DNA of 64,000 bases, from contig CAXTAY010000021.1 of NCBI GenBank assembly GCA_964242335.1, positions 1 to 64,000 of the forward strand. Reading direction: 5' to 3'. The notes under the pieces are model-generated. The model was not told the origin of the DNA and did not search any database. It was given only the letters and a program-made list of their open reading frames with translations. A program made the position numbers and the translations under genes. The DNA is from Lichenicoccus sp964242335. GTDB lineage: Bacteria > Pseudomonadota > Alphaproteobacteria > Acetobacterales > Acetobacteraceae. Shown one piece after another: positions 1-13,311 of the stretch; the stretch's first letter is position 1, and the number at the start of each line of letters is the position of its first letter.

Positions 1-147
1 CCTGCCCGGCGTGTTCGCCGCCGGCGACATCGTGCGCGGCGCCAGCCTGGTGGTGTGGGCGATACGCGACGGGCGCGACGCGGCGGCCAGCATCCATCGC
101 TGGCTGGAGGAGCACGAGCAGGTGGTGCAGCAGAGGGCAGCCGAGTG

Positions 148-148
<1 letters not shown>
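1..148 (+). CDS. gltD: glutamate synthase small subunit, C-terminal end (partial)
   Basis: The window opens inside this gene; only the last 48 codons are present, read from base 2 to the TGA at 146-148. The visible residues GVFAAGDIVRGASLVVWAI are the C-terminal FAD-binding segment (GD motif) of the NADPH-dependent glutamate synthase beta subunit. This subunit takes electrons from NADPH and passes them to the large subunit for glutamate synthesis from glutamine and 2-oxoglutarate. Its stop overlaps the start of gltB in an ATGA-type arrangement (ATG at 148), so the two are translationally coupled. Pyridine nucleotide-disulphide oxidoreductases share this tail motif, but the gltB neighbour settles the call. 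Confidence 0.9.
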
Positions 149-4566
<4,418 letters not shown>

Positions 4567-4654
4567 CCGGTGATGCACCGATGCAGCTCTTGACCGGCCG
4601 GAGGCGGAGGCCCAGACCGCGCCGCGGGGCGGTCCGCCTCCTGGGAGGCCTCGC

Positions 4655-5665
4655 ATGCCACTGTCGCTGCCCCGCCGCCTGCTGCTGGGGGGCTCCGCCG
4701 GCCTCGCGCTGACCTACGCCGCGCGCGCCGATCCGCCTCCGCGCAGCATCGCGGTCGGATGCTGGGGCGGCGCCTACGGCGAGGCGCTGCGGACGCTGAT
4801 CGACCGGCCGCTCGCCGTTGGCTCCGGGATCGAGGTCCGGCAGGTCACCGCCGGCGAACAGGCCCGCGTCGCCGGCATCGCCGGTCTGGACGTGGCCCTG
4901 CTGTCGGGGATCGACGCCTATCGGCTGTCGCTGCAGCAGCTCTTCGCGCCGGTGACCACCGCCGGGGTCGGCGCCCTGCCGCACGTGCTGGCCGGGCTGC
5001 GCGTGCCCTACGGGGTGCCGCAGGCGCGCACGGCGATGTGCGTGGTCTACAACCCGTCGAAGGTGAGCACGCCGCCGCGCGGTTTCGCCGCCCTGTTCGA
5101 GGCCGCCCGCCGCGGCCATGCCGGCTTCTCCAGCGAGGTCGCGGTGCACAACCTGGCGGCGGCCGCGATCGCCCAGCACGTCACGCCGGCGAGCCTGGAG
5201 ACGGCAAAATCGACCTTCATCGCGCTCAAGCGGGCCGGCACCCTGCGCCTCTATCCCGACAACGAGGCGCTCGGGCGGGCGCTGGCCGCGGGCGAGATCG
5301 CGATGGCGCCGATGTGGCGCTCGCGCGCCTATGCGTGGCGGCAGGGCGGGCGCGACGTCCGCGACACCGTCCCGGTCGAGGGCGCGATCCCGTTCCTGAT
5401 CGTGGCCTGCGCGCCGCAGCGCAGCCGGTCGACCGACGCCGCGATGCTCTACCTCGACGCCCTGCTGCATCCGGACAGCCAGGCCGCGATGGCGCAGCGG
5501 CTCGGCCTGCTGCCGACGGTCGACGGGGTGCGGCTCGACCGCACGCTGCTCGCCGCGATCGGCTTCAGCGCGACCCAGACGGCCCGCTTCCGGCCGCTGT
5601 CGCTCGCCGCGGTGGCGCAGAACGGCGTCGCGCTGCGTCGCTTCTGGGATCAGGAGCTGACCTGA
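4655..5665 (+). CDS. extracellular solute-binding protein, PotD-like
   Basis: This 336-residue protein begins with a twin-arginine-like or Sec signal (PRRLLLGGSAGLALTYAARA) and continues with a family-1 periplasmic binding fold: VGCWGGAYGEALRTLI near the N-terminus, VVYNPSKV in the middle, and an EIAMAPMWRSRA segment. Such proteins deliver polyamines or other small solutes to ABC transporters. No permease or ATPase gene is adjacent, so it is either an orphan or serves a transporter encoded elsewhere. A GGGAGG ribosome-binding site precedes the ATG. It lies 88 bases after gltB on the same strand and may be co-transcribed. The substrate cannot be read from the sequence. Confidence 0.75.
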   Translation: MPLSLPRRLLLGGSAGLALTYAARADPPPRSIAVGCWGGAYGEALRTLIDRPLAVGSGIEVRQVTAGEQARVAGIAGLDVALLSGIDAYRLSLQQLFAPVTTAGVGALPHVLAGLRVPYGVPQARTAMCVVYNPSKVSTPPRGFAALFEAARRGHAGFSSEVAVHNLAAAAIAQHVTPASLETAKSTFIALKRAGTLRLYPDNEALGRALAAGEIAMAPMWRSRAYAWRQGGRDVRDTVPVEGAIPFLIVACAPQRSRSTDAAMLYLDALLHPDSQAAMAQRLGLLPTVDGVRLDRTLLAAIGFSATQTARFRPLSLAAVAQNGVALRRFWDQELT

Positions 5666-5678
5666 CCGCTGGTCGTTC

Positions 5679-5693
5679 TACGTTGGAAACGTA
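5679..5693. promoter_or_regulatory. perfect inverted repeat upstream of the phosphate permease gene
   Basis: TACGTT-GGA-AACGTA is a perfect 6-bp palindrome with a 3-base centre, 68 bases before the permease start. It sits in an AT-richer patch (ATAAAAC follows) of an otherwise GC-rich sequence. It could be a regulator operator or a hairpin at the 3' end of the preceding gene. No run of Ts follows, which argues against an intrinsic terminator. Confidence 0.35.
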
Positions 5694-5761
5694 ATAAAAC
5701 GGAGACACAACCGCGGTCGTGGTGGCCCTAGAAGGTCGGCTTCACGTTCGGAGTGGACTCC

Positions 5762-7378
5762 ATGTCAGACGTCGCGATGCAGCGGGCGACGCCGTTCCAG
5801 CAGCGGGCCCCCAGCGCCCGGCCGAACTTCGCCGGAGCCGGTCTGTTCGTCCTGCTGCTCGCCTGCGGCCTGGGCTATGCTGTCTATGGGCTCGTCTCCG
5901 ACATGCATGCGACCAACGCGCCGCCGCTGGCGATCGGCACCTTCGTCCTGCTCGGCCTGGCCCTGCTGATCGCGCTCGGCTTCGAGTTCGTCAACGGCTT
6001 CCACGACACCGCGAATGCGGTCGCGACGGTGATCTATACCAACAGCCTGACGCCGAGCCTGGCGGTGGTCTGGTCCGGCGCCTTCAACTTCCTGGGCGTG
6101 CTGACCTCGAGCGGCGCCGTCGCCTACGCGATCATCACCATGCTGCCGATCGACCTGATCCTGCACGCCGGCAACACCGGTGGCTACTCGATGATCTTCG
6201 CGCTGCTGCTCGCGGCGATCATCTGGAACCTGGCCACCTGGTCGTTCGGCATCCCGAACTCCTCCTCGCACGCGCTGGTCGGCTCGATCATCGGGGTCGG
6301 CATCGCCAACCAGTTCCTGGCACCGGCCGGCCAAGCCAGCGCCGGCGTGCAATGGGGCCCGGTGTTCGGCGTGCTCAAGGCGCTGCTGTTCAGCCCGCTG
6401 ATCGGTTTCTGCGCCGCGGGCGGCCTGCTGCTGCTGGTCAAGCTGCTGGTCCGCCGCCGCGACCTCTATCAGGCGCCCGAAGGCAAGAGGCCGCCGCCGC
6501 TGTGGATCCGCGGCCTGCTGATCCTGACCTGCACCGGGGTGTCGTTCAGCCACGGCGGCAATGACGGGCAGAAGGGCATGGGGCTGATCATGCTGATCCT
6601 GATCGGCGCCGCGCCGACCGCGTTCGCGCTCAACCGCGCGCTTCCCGACAGCGCCACGCCCGCCTTCATCGCGGCGACGCACCGGGCGGAGTCGATCTTC
6701 CGCGCCCGTGCCGGCGGTGCGGCGGCGATGCAGGCGGCGCAGGCCCGCGGCGTGGTCGACGACGCCCTGAAGAGCGGCGCGATCGACCGGCGACCGGTCT
6801 ACGCTGCGCTGGCGGCGCTCTCGTCGGACATCGCGACCCAGGTGCAGAGCTACGGCACCATCAGCCACGTGCCCGCCGAGGCGACGCCCAACATACGCAA
6901 CGACATGTATCTGACCGCCGAAGCGGTGCGCAGCCTGACCAAGAAGCCGGGGTCGATCGCCGCCGCCGACGCGACGGTGCTGAAGGCGTACGGCAGCGAC
7001 CTCAACCAGGGCACCCGCTACATCCCGACCTGGGTGAAGGTCTCGGTCGCGGTGGCGCTCGGGCTCGGCACCATGGTCGGCTGGAAGCGGATCGTGGTGA
7101 CGGTCGGGGAGAAGATCGGCAAGGAGCACCTGACCTACGCGCAGGGCGCCTCCGCCGAGCTGATCGCCGCCGGCACCATCGGCCTCGCCGAGGCCTATGG
7201 CCTGCCGGTCTCGACCACGCACATCCTGTCGAGCGGCGTCGCCGGCACGATGGCGGCGAACGGCTCCGGCCTGCAGATGGCCACGATACGCAACATGGCG
7301 CTGGCCTGGGTGCTGACCCTGCCGGTCGCGATCACCCTGTCGGCCTGCCTGTACGCCCTGCTGCACACGATCTTCTGA
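5762..7378 (+). CDS. inorganic phosphate transporter, PiT family
   Basis: This is a membrane permease of the PiT (Pit/PHO-4) family, 538 residues, importing inorganic phosphate as a metal-phosphate or cation symport. Both family signature repeats are visible: the N-terminal GFEFVNGFHDTANAVATVI and the C-terminal VSTTHILSSGVAGTM, with SFSHGGNDGQKGMG in between. Many hydrophobic helices flank a hydrophilic loop at about residues 285-400. The ATG at 5762 has GGAG eight bases upstream; an in-frame GTG at 5753 overlaps that site and is less likely. It appears monocistronic. Confidence 0.93.
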   Translation: MSDVAMQRATPFQQRAPSARPNFAGAGLFVLLLACGLGYAVYGLVSDMHATNAPPLAIGTFVLLGLALLIALGFEFVNGFHDTANAVATVIYTNSLTPSLAVVWSGAFNFLGVLTSSGAVAYAIITMLPIDLILHAGNTGGYSMIFALLLAAIIWNLATWSFGIPNSSSHALVGSIIGVGIANQFLAPAGQASAGVQWGPVFGVLKALLFSPLIGFCAAGGLLLLVKLLVRRRDLYQAPEGKRPPPLWIRGLLILTCTGVSFSHGGNDGQKGMGLIMLILIGAAPTAFALNRALPDSATPAFIAATHRAESIFRARAGGAAAMQAAQARGVVDDALKSGAIDRRPVYAALAALSSDIATQVQSYGTISHVPAEATPNIRNDMYLTAEAVRSLTKKPGSIAAADATVLKAYGSDLNQGTRYIPTWVKVSVAVALGLGTMVGWKRIVVTVGEKIGKEHLTYAQGASAELIAAGTIGLAEAYGLPVSTTHILSSGVAGTMAANGSGLQMATIRNMALAWVLTLPVAITLSACLYALLHTIF

Positions 7379-7476
7379 CCGGGCTTCTGACCGAGGGCAG
7401 CCTGCCGACGAAAAAGTTCAGTCAGGCGGAATGATCGCTATGCTGGGCGCTGCAACACCAGGAGCAGTCGCCGCGC

Positions 7477-8601
7477 ATGGCCGATCTCGTCCACCACGAT
7501 GCCGACGCACCCGATCCCTCGCTGCCGGTCGCGCCGCCGGTTCCGGCGACCCGCGACGACCAGACCCCGTCGACGCGTGTCTCGTCGGCGCAGATCACCG
7601 CCATCCTGCGCACGGTCACCCTGATCGCCGGTGCGGCACTGCTGCTGTGGCTGTTCTCCCACGTCGTGCTGCTGCTGTTCTTCGCGGTGCTGCTGGCGTG
7701 CACCCTGCGCGGCGGCGCCGACGGGCTGTCCCGGCTCACCCGGCTGCCTGCCGGCCTGATGCTGGCTATGATCAGCCTGCTGCTGCTGGCCCTGATCGTC
7801 GGCGGGTTCTGGTGGATCGGCCCGCAGCTGGTGCAGCAGGGCGGCGACCTCGTCGGCAAGCTGTCGTCGGAGATCGACCGGCTCTCCCAGCATTACGGCT
7901 CGACGCCCTGGGCGCGCTCGATCACCCAGCATCTCTCCGGCTCGACCCCGAGTGCCGAGCAGGTCAGCGCGCCGGCGTTCAAGGTCGTCGGCGTCACGCT
8001 CGCCGCGCTGGCCGACCTGGTGCTGGTGCTGATCACCGCGCTCTATCTCGCGATCTCGCCCGCACTCTACCAGCGCGGGCTGCTCCGCCTGATCGCGATC
8101 CGGCATCGTCCGCGGGCCCTCGTCATCCTGCGCGACGTCGGGCGCACGCTGCGCCGCTGGCTGCTGGGCCAGATGGTGGACATGGTCGTGGTCGGCCTGA
8201 TCACCGCGATCGGCATGCGCATCCTCGGGGTCCCGGTGCCGCTGGCACTCGGGGTGGTGGCGGGGGTGATGACCTTCATTCCCTATTTCGGAGCCGCGAT
8301 GGCGGGGGTGCCGGCGGTGCTGGTCGCACTCACGGTCAGCCCGACCACCGCGCTCTACGCCGTGGTCGTGTTCCTGTTCTGCCACGTGGTCGAGGGCTAC
8401 GTGCTTTCGCCGCTGGTGCAGCGGCGGCTGGTGGAGCTGCCGCCGGCGCTGACCCTGTTGTCGATGGCCGCGACCGGCGCCCTGTTCGGCCCGCTCGGCA
8501 TCATCCTCGGCACGCCGATCGCGGCGGCCACGATGGTCGCGGTGCGGGAAGGCTACGTGGTCAGCGTGCTGGGCGACAGCGCGGCGCACGATCCGGTCTG
8601 A
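7477..8601 (+). CDS. AI-2E family transporter (PerM/YdiK-type)
   Basis: This 374-residue polytopic membrane protein belongs to the AI-2E transporter family (formerly UPF0118). A short polar N-terminus is followed by paired hydrophobic helices, a soluble middle region around residues 115-165, and a C-terminal helix group with the typical VMTFIPYFGAAMAGVPAVLV and GPLGIILGTPIAA segments. Members have been linked to autoinducer-2 export or Na+/H+ antiport, so the substrate is open. The gene runs convergently with the acyltransferase gene, with repeat elements between them. Confidence 0.88.
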   Translation: MADLVHHDADAPDPSLPVAPPVPATRDDQTPSTRVSSAQITAILRTVTLIAGAALLLWLFSHVVLLLFFAVLLACTLRGGADGLSRLTRLPAGLMLAMISLLLLALIVGGFWWIGPQLVQQGGDLVGKLSSEIDRLSQHYGSTPWARSITQHLSGSTPSAEQVSAPAFKVVGVTLAALADLVLVLITALYLAISPALYQRGLLRLIAIRHRPRALVILRDVGRTLRRWLLGQMVDMVVVGLITAIGMRILGVPVPLALGVVAGVMTFIPYFGAAMAGVPAVLVALTVSPTTALYAVVVFLFCHVVEGYVLSPLVQRRLVELPPALTLLSMAATGALFGPLGIILGTPIAAATMVAVREGYVVSVLGDSAAHDPV

Positions 8602-8655
8602 TCCGACGCGGCGACTGTGGCCTGGGCTTTCCCGGCAGGTCGTAGAACCAGGAAG

Positions 8656-8707
8656 CCGAGGGCGCTGCCCTCGACCCGCTGGGGCCGAAGGCCCCAGACC
8701 CCGATCC
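8656..8707 (+). repeat. two-hairpin 3' element, copy 1
   Basis: Hairpin 1 is GAGGGC-GCT-GCCCTC (8658-8672). A GACCCG linker leads to hairpin 2, CTGGGGCC-GAA-GGCCCCAG (8679-8697), followed by ACCCCGATCC. The element lies about 55 bases after the AI-2E gene stop and reads in the same direction. Similar elements lie at 17313, 27267, 28458, 58206 and, as a partial copy, 8739. Confidence 0.85.
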
Positions 8708-8738
8708 GTAAGACGGTTTTGAAATGCTCGCCTTTGAT

Positions 8739-8777
8739 GGGGTCAAGGGGCAAAGCCCCTTGCCCTGCCTTCGTCTC
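8739..8777 (-). repeat. two-hairpin 3' element, partial copy 2
   Basis: Read on the minus strand this has the GGCAGGGCAAGG lead-in, the hairpin AAGGGGC-TTT-GCCCCTT and the following GACCCC, but lacks the second hairpin. It is oriented with the acyltransferase gene and actually contains that gene's last codons and stop. It lies 31 bases from copy 1 in opposite orientation. Confidence 0.75.
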
Positions 8778-9897
8778 GCTCATTAAGCCGCCCGAACCCG
8801 GGCAGCGCCGCCAGGCCGCGGCGGCCCCAGTCGCGCACCGCGCTGCGTGCCGGCCGCTCGACCAGGTGGTGCAGCAGGCAGGCGCTGCCCTGGATCGACA
8901 GGCAGAGCACGATGCCGGCCGGGATCGCGAGGCCAGGTCGATCGAGCGGCAGGCGGGACAGCAACCCGCCCCAGACCATCAGGATCAGGGCATGGCACAT
9001 ATAGACGCAGTACGAGCTCTCGCCGAGGTAGCGGCCGACTGCGCCGAGCCGGCCGGTCCAGCCGCCATCGAGCGAGAGGAACAGCATCGTCCAGATCAGG
9101 GCGGCGAAGAACAGCCCCGGATGATCCGATCCGGCGAGCAGCAGCAGCGCACTCCAGCCGAGTGCCAGGCCGATCAGGCGGACCCGGCACAGCGGCGCGG
9201 TGATGGCGCCCGCCAGCCGCCGCAGCAGCGCCCCCAGCGCGAACTCGAGCGTCACCCGCGCCAGCGGCGTGTGCAGCCAGGGCAGCCGGCCGGTCTCCAT
9301 CCCGCCGATGACCAGGGTGCCGATGCCGATGCCGGCCAGTAGCAGCAGCCAGGAACGGGCCTTGACGATGCCGTAGAACAGCAGCGGCGCCAGCATGTAG
9401 GCCGCCCATTCGCTGCTGATCGACCAGGACGGGAAGTTCCAGGAGTGGTGGTCGATGCCGACGATGCCGTTCAGCAGCAGGAGCTGGTCGATCAGAGCAC
9501 CGAGCGAGAAGCTCTGCGCGTCCGCCGGCTGGAAACCGGCCACCAGCCGCAGCGTGCCGATCAGCAGCACGAAGGCGGCGAGCATCGCCAGGTGCACCGG
9601 GTAGAGGCGCGCGAAGCGGGCGAGAAGGAACTCCAGCATCGCGTGCGGCCGTCGCGGCGCGCAGAGGATGCGCGAGTGCATGTGGAACAGCACGAAGCCC
9701 GACAGGACGAAGAAGCCGTCCACCAGGATCGGCCCCTTGCCGAGGAACGCGCCGTTCTGGTCGAGCCGGAACGGCGCCAGGGGCGCGGCGTGGAAGGCGA
9801 CCACCCACCAGGCGAGGGGTGCCCGCAGGCTGGTGAGCGCTCCCATGTTGGCCGGGATCGCGGCGCTGGCCGACGGCCTCGCTGGCCTCGAGAACAT
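8743..9897 (-). CDS. acyltransferase family 3 protein (OafA/YrhL type)
   Basis: This 384-residue integral membrane protein has about ten hydrophobic helices and the Acyl_transf_3 pattern: LTSLRAPLAWWVVAFHA at the start with the catalytic-type His, then GFFVLSGFVLF and RFARLYPVHLAML. The family O-acylates surface polysaccharides or other glycans using an acyl-CoA or acyl-carrier donor. The start is uncertain: residue 18 (Met, codon 9844-9846) directly before the conserved block is an alternative, and neither has a strong ribosome-binding site. The last eight residues (GRARGFAP) are encoded by an intergenic repeat hairpin, so the natural C-terminus seems to have been extended by repeat insertion. 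Confidence 0.88.
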   Translation of the reverse strand: MFSRPARPSASAAIPANMGALTSLRAPLAWWVVAFHAAPLAPFRLDQNGAFLGKGPILVDGFFVLSGFVLFHMHSRILCAPRRPHAMLEFLLARFARLYPVHLAMLAAFVLLIGTLRLVAGFQPADAQSFSLGALIDQLLLLNGIVGIDHHSWNFPSWSISSEWAAYMLAPLLFYGIVKARSWLLLLAGIGIGTLVIGGMETGRLPWLHTPLARVTLEFALGALLRRLAGAITAPLCRVRLIGLALGWSALLLLAGSDHPGLFFAALIWTMLFLSLDGGWTGRLGAVGRYLGESSYCVYMCHALILMVWGGLLSRLPLDRPGLAIPAGIVLCLSIQGSACLLHHLVERPARSAVRDWGRRGLAALPGFGRLNERDEGRARGFAP

Positions 9898-10097
9898 GGC
9901 TTCGGCCCCGCGACGGTCGGCGAGCGACGATCCGCTCCCGGCCCCTCGAGCCTAGGCCGGCGGCGGTTAATGCGCCGTTAAGCGCGGCGGACTTGGAGCG
10001 GACGCGGCCAGACCCCAACTGCTTGGTGCACCCTTGCCGCGCGCCTCCCTCGGGCGGGTGAGGGATATGCCTCAGCTCGAACAGGATCATGGCGCTC

Positions 10098-11891
10098 ATG
10101 CCCGACACGCTCACGCATGCCTTGCCGTCCGCCGGCGCCGAACTTCCGCGCTGGGACCTGTCGGATCTTTATGCGGGCACCGCGAGCGAGGCGCTGGCGG
10201 CGGACCTGGACTCCGCCGAGACGGGGGCTCGGGAGTTCTCGCGCCAGCACGCGGGACGGCTGGCGGGTTACGACGCCGTGCGCCTGGCCGCCGCGATCGC
10301 CGAGTACGAGCGCATCGACGAGCTGCTCGGGCGGGCCTCGTCCTACGCGGGGCTGCTGTTCGCGGGCGACTCCGGAGACTCCCGGATCGCGCGTTTCTAC
10401 CAGTCGATCAGCGAGCGGATCACTCAGATCGGCACCGACCTGGTGTTCTTCACCCTGGAGCTGAACCGGATCGAGGAGGCGGATCTCGCCGATCGCCTGC
10501 GCGACCCCGCACTCGCCGTCTGGGCACCGTTCCTGCGCGACCTGCGGGTGTTTCGGCCGCATCAGCTCTCCGACGAGATCGAGCGCGTGCTGCACGAGAA
10601 GGAGGTCACCGGACGGGCCGCCTGGAGCCGGCTGTTCGACGAGACGATGGCCGGGCTGCGGGTCGAGATCGGCTCGGACCGGCTCACCGTCGGCGAGGCG
10701 CTGAACCGGTTGTCCGACCCCGATCGCGGCGTGCGCGAGCAGGCGGCGCACGCGATCGGGACGCTGTTCGCCGGGAACATCCGGCTGTTCTCGCTGATCA
10801 CCAACACGCTGGCCAAGGACAAGGAGATCACCGACGGCTGGCGGCACTACCCACGGCCGGGCAGCGCGCGCAACCGCGGCAACATGGTCGAGGACGAGGT
10901 CGTGGATGCCCTGGTCGGCGCCGTGACCGCGGACTATGCGCGCCTGTCGCATCGCTACTACACCCTCAAGGCCGGCTGGCTCGGGCTCGACAAGCTCGAG
11001 CACTGGGACCGCAACGCGCCGCTCCCCGGCGACGAGGCGGGCACGATCAGCTGGGAGGAGGCACGTCGTCGCGTGCTCGACGCCTACGAGGGATTCGATC
11101 CGCGCGTCGGCGCGGTGGCGCGGCGGTTCTTCGACCGTCCCTGGATCGACGCCGCGCCGCGTCCGGGGAAGTCCGCCGGTGCGTTCGCGCATCCCACCGT
11201 GCCCTCGGCGCATCCCTATATCCTGCTGAACTTCCACGGCCGCACCCGCGACGTGATGACGCTGGCGCATGAGCTCGGCCACGGCGTGCACCAGGTGCTC
11301 GCCGCCGAGCAGGGCTACCTGATGTCGGGCACGCCGCTGACCCTGGCCGAGACCGCGAGCGTGTTCGGCGAGATGCTGACCTTCCGCGCGCTGCTCGACG
11401 CGGAGACCGATCCGGCCCGGCGTCGCCTGATGCTGGCCGGCAAGGTCGAGGACATGCTGAACACGGTGGTGCGTCAGGTCGCCTTCTACCGCTTCGAGAC
11501 CCTGCTGCACGACGAGCGGCGCGGCGGCGAGCTGCTGCCCGAGCGGATCGGCGAGCTGTGGCGTCAGGTGCAGCGCGAGAGCCTGGGGCCAGCCTTCAAC
11601 TTCACGCCGGAATACGACGTGTTCTGGGCCTACGTGCCGCACTTCGTGCACTCGCCGTTCTACGTCTACGCCTACGCCTTCGGCGACTGCCTGGTGAACG
11701 CGCTGTACGGCGTGTTCGCCTCCGGCCATCCGGGGTTCCAGGATAAGTACCTGGAGATGCTGCGCGCCGGCGGTACCGAGCGGCACCGCGAGCTGCTGCG
11801 GCCGTTCGGGCTCGACGCTTCGGATCCGTCCTTCTGGCGGCGCGGGCTCGACGTGATCGCGGGCTTCATCGACGAGCTGGAAGCCGCCTGA
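10098..11891 (+). CDS. M3 family oligoendopeptidase (PepF-like)
   Basis: This is a cytosolic zinc metallopeptidase of the M3B clan, about 597 residues, cleaving short peptides. The zinc site HELGHGVH is at roughly two thirds of the length, with the downstream glutamate ligand in TLAETASVFGEML. The N-terminal helical half is typical of PepF. The ATG at 10098 has AGGA eleven bases upstream. The ATG at 10089 is only two bases from that site, so the later start is preferred; the difference is three residues. The TGA at 11889-11891 overlaps the ATG of the next gene, so the two are co-translated. Confidence 0.92.
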   Translation: MPDTLTHALPSAGAELPRWDLSDLYAGTASEALAADLDSAETGAREFSRQHAGRLAGYDAVRLAAAIAEYERIDELLGRASSYAGLLFAGDSGDSRIARFYQSISERITQIGTDLVFFTLELNRIEEADLADRLRDPALAVWAPFLRDLRVFRPHQLSDEIERVLHEKEVTGRAAWSRLFDETMAGLRVEIGSDRLTVGEALNRLSDPDRGVREQAAHAIGTLFAGNIRLFSLITNTLAKDKEITDGWRHYPRPGSARNRGNMVEDEVVDALVGAVTADYARLSHRYYTLKAGWLGLDKLEHWDRNAPLPGDEAGTISWEEARRRVLDAYEGFDPRVGAVARRFFDRPWIDAAPRPGKSAGAFAHPTVPSAHPYILLNFHGRTRDVMTLAHELGHGVHQVLAAEQGYLMSGTPLTLAETASVFGEMLTFRALLDAETDPARRRLMLAGKVEDMLNTVVRQVAFYRFETLLHDERRGGELLPERIGELWRQVQRESLGPAFNFTPEYDVFWAYVPHFVHSPFYVYAYAFGDCLVNALYGVFASGHPGFQDKYLEMLRAGGTERHRELLRPFGLDASDPSFWRRGLDVIAGFIDELEAA

Positions 11892-13252
11892 TGGCAGAGC
11901 GAGATCTTGACCGCGGTAGCAGCGTCTTCGGCGAGTTGCGCCGGCTGGCACGCACCTCCGGCGCCGTCGGTGGCATCGCCGCCCGGCTCGCCGGCGAGCG
12001 CATCGGCATACGCACCAATAAGCTGTCGCACGCCGAGGACCTGCGTGCGGTGCTCGGCGGCCTCAAGGGCCCGTTGATGAAGGTGGCGCAGCTGCTCTCG
12101 ACGATCCCCGACGCGCTGCCGGAGGAGTACGCGGCGGAGCTGGCGCAGCTGCAGGCGAACGCGCCGGCGATGGGCTGGTCGTTCGTGCGTCGGCGCATGT
12201 CCGCCGAGCTCGGCCCGGACTGGGAGCGACGCTTCCGCTCGTTCGGCCGCGAGGCGGCCGCCGCGGCGAGCCTGGGACAGGTGCATCGCGCGACGCTGCC
12301 GGACGGTACCGACTTGGCCTGCAAGCTGCAGTATCCCGACATGCCCTCCACGGTGGAAGCCGACCTGCGCCAGCTCAAGGTGGCGATGGGCATCTACCAT
12401 CGCATGGACAGCACGATCCAGCAGGACGACGTCTACAAGGAACTCGCCGAGCGCCTGCGCGAGGAGCTCGACTACAAGCGCGAGGCGGCGCACCTGCGGC
12501 TGTACCGGCTGATGCTGCGTGACTTCCCGCTGGTCACGGTGCCGGAGCCGGTCGAGGCGCTGTCGAGCTCGCGCCTGCTGACGATGCGTTGGGTCGAGGG
12601 CAAGAGCTTCAAGCAGCGCCTCGAGGAGGATCCGTCGCAGGAAAGTCGCGACAGCATCGCGCGCGCCCTGTTCGGCGCCTGGTATCGCCCGCTCTACGGC
12701 TACGGCGTCATCCACGGCGACCCGCACCTGGGCAATTTCCTGATCCGCGCGGATGACGGGCTCAACCTGCTGGATTTCGGCGCGATACGCATTTTCCCGG
12801 CGCGGTTCATCCGCGGCATCATCGACCTGCACGACGCGATCAGCCGGAACGACCAGGACCTGGCGCATCATGCCTATCAGGCCTGGGGCTTCACTGACCT
12901 CTCGCGCGAGAAGATGGAGGTGCTGAACGGCTGGGCGCGCTTCCTGTACGAGCCGCTGATGCAGGACCGCGTGCGGGCGATCCAGGAAACCGACGACCCG
13001 CAATACGGCCGGGCGGTGCTGGAGAAGGTCTATGCGGGGCTGAAGCGGACCGGGGGCGTCAAGCCGCCGCGGGAGTTCGTGCTGATGGACCGCTCCGCCG
13101 TCGGCCTCGGCAGCGTGTTCCTCAGGCTGCGCGCCAAGCTGAACTGGCACCGCATGTTCCACGAGATGATCGACGGCTTCGACGAGGCGGCACTCGCGGA
13201 ACGGCAGCGTGCGGCCCTGGCCGAGGCGCAGGTGCCGCCACCGATCGGCTAG
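11891..13252 (+). CDS. ABC1/AarF/UbiB family atypical kinase
   Basis: This 453-residue protein has the ABC1 atypical kinase signatures in order: a KxGQ-like motif in the variant form PLMKVAQLL, the Ala-rich loop AAAASLGQVH, the lysine in ACKLQYP, the catalytic HGDPHLGNFLI and the metal-binding LDFGAI. UbiB-type proteins support ubiquinone synthesis as ATPases that help handle lipid intermediates. No ubiquinone gene is nearby, and the ATGA overlap with the peptidase gene is the only context. UbiB proper normally carries two C-terminal transmembrane helices that I do not see, so this is a relative and not necessarily ubiB. Confidence 0.88.
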   Translation: MAERDLDRGSSVFGELRRLARTSGAVGGIAARLAGERIGIRTNKLSHAEDLRAVLGGLKGPLMKVAQLLSTIPDALPEEYAAELAQLQANAPAMGWSFVRRRMSAELGPDWERRFRSFGREAAAAASLGQVHRATLPDGTDLACKLQYPDMPSTVEADLRQLKVAMGIYHRMDSTIQQDDVYKELAERLREELDYKREAAHLRLYRLMLRDFPLVTVPEPVEALSSSRLLTMRWVEGKSFKQRLEEDPSQESRDSIARALFGAWYRPLYGYGVIHGDPHLGNFLIRADDGLNLLDFGAIRIFPARFIRGIIDLHDAISRNDQDLAHHAYQAWGFTDLSREKMEVLNGWARFLYEPLMQDRVRAIQETDDPQYGRAVLEKVYAGLKRTGGVKPPREFVLMDRSAVGLGSVFLRLRAKLNWHRMFHEMIDGFDEAALAERQRAALAEAQVPPPIG

Positions 13253-13283
13253 TCCCGACCCGCCGCGAATACACCTCGGGTCG

Positions 13284-13304
13284 GCGGGCGGCGATGCCGC
13301 CCGC
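13284..13304. terminator. strong GC hairpin between convergent genes
   Basis: A perfect 9-bp stem, GCGGGCGGC paired with GCCGCCCGC around a GAT loop, lies between the stop of the kinase gene and the stop of the convergent glycosyltransferase gene. No run of Ts follows on either strand. It is placed as a bidirectional terminator or 3' stabilising hairpin, by position and stem strength only. Confidence 0.5.
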
Positions 13305-13311
13305 CCGGGCG

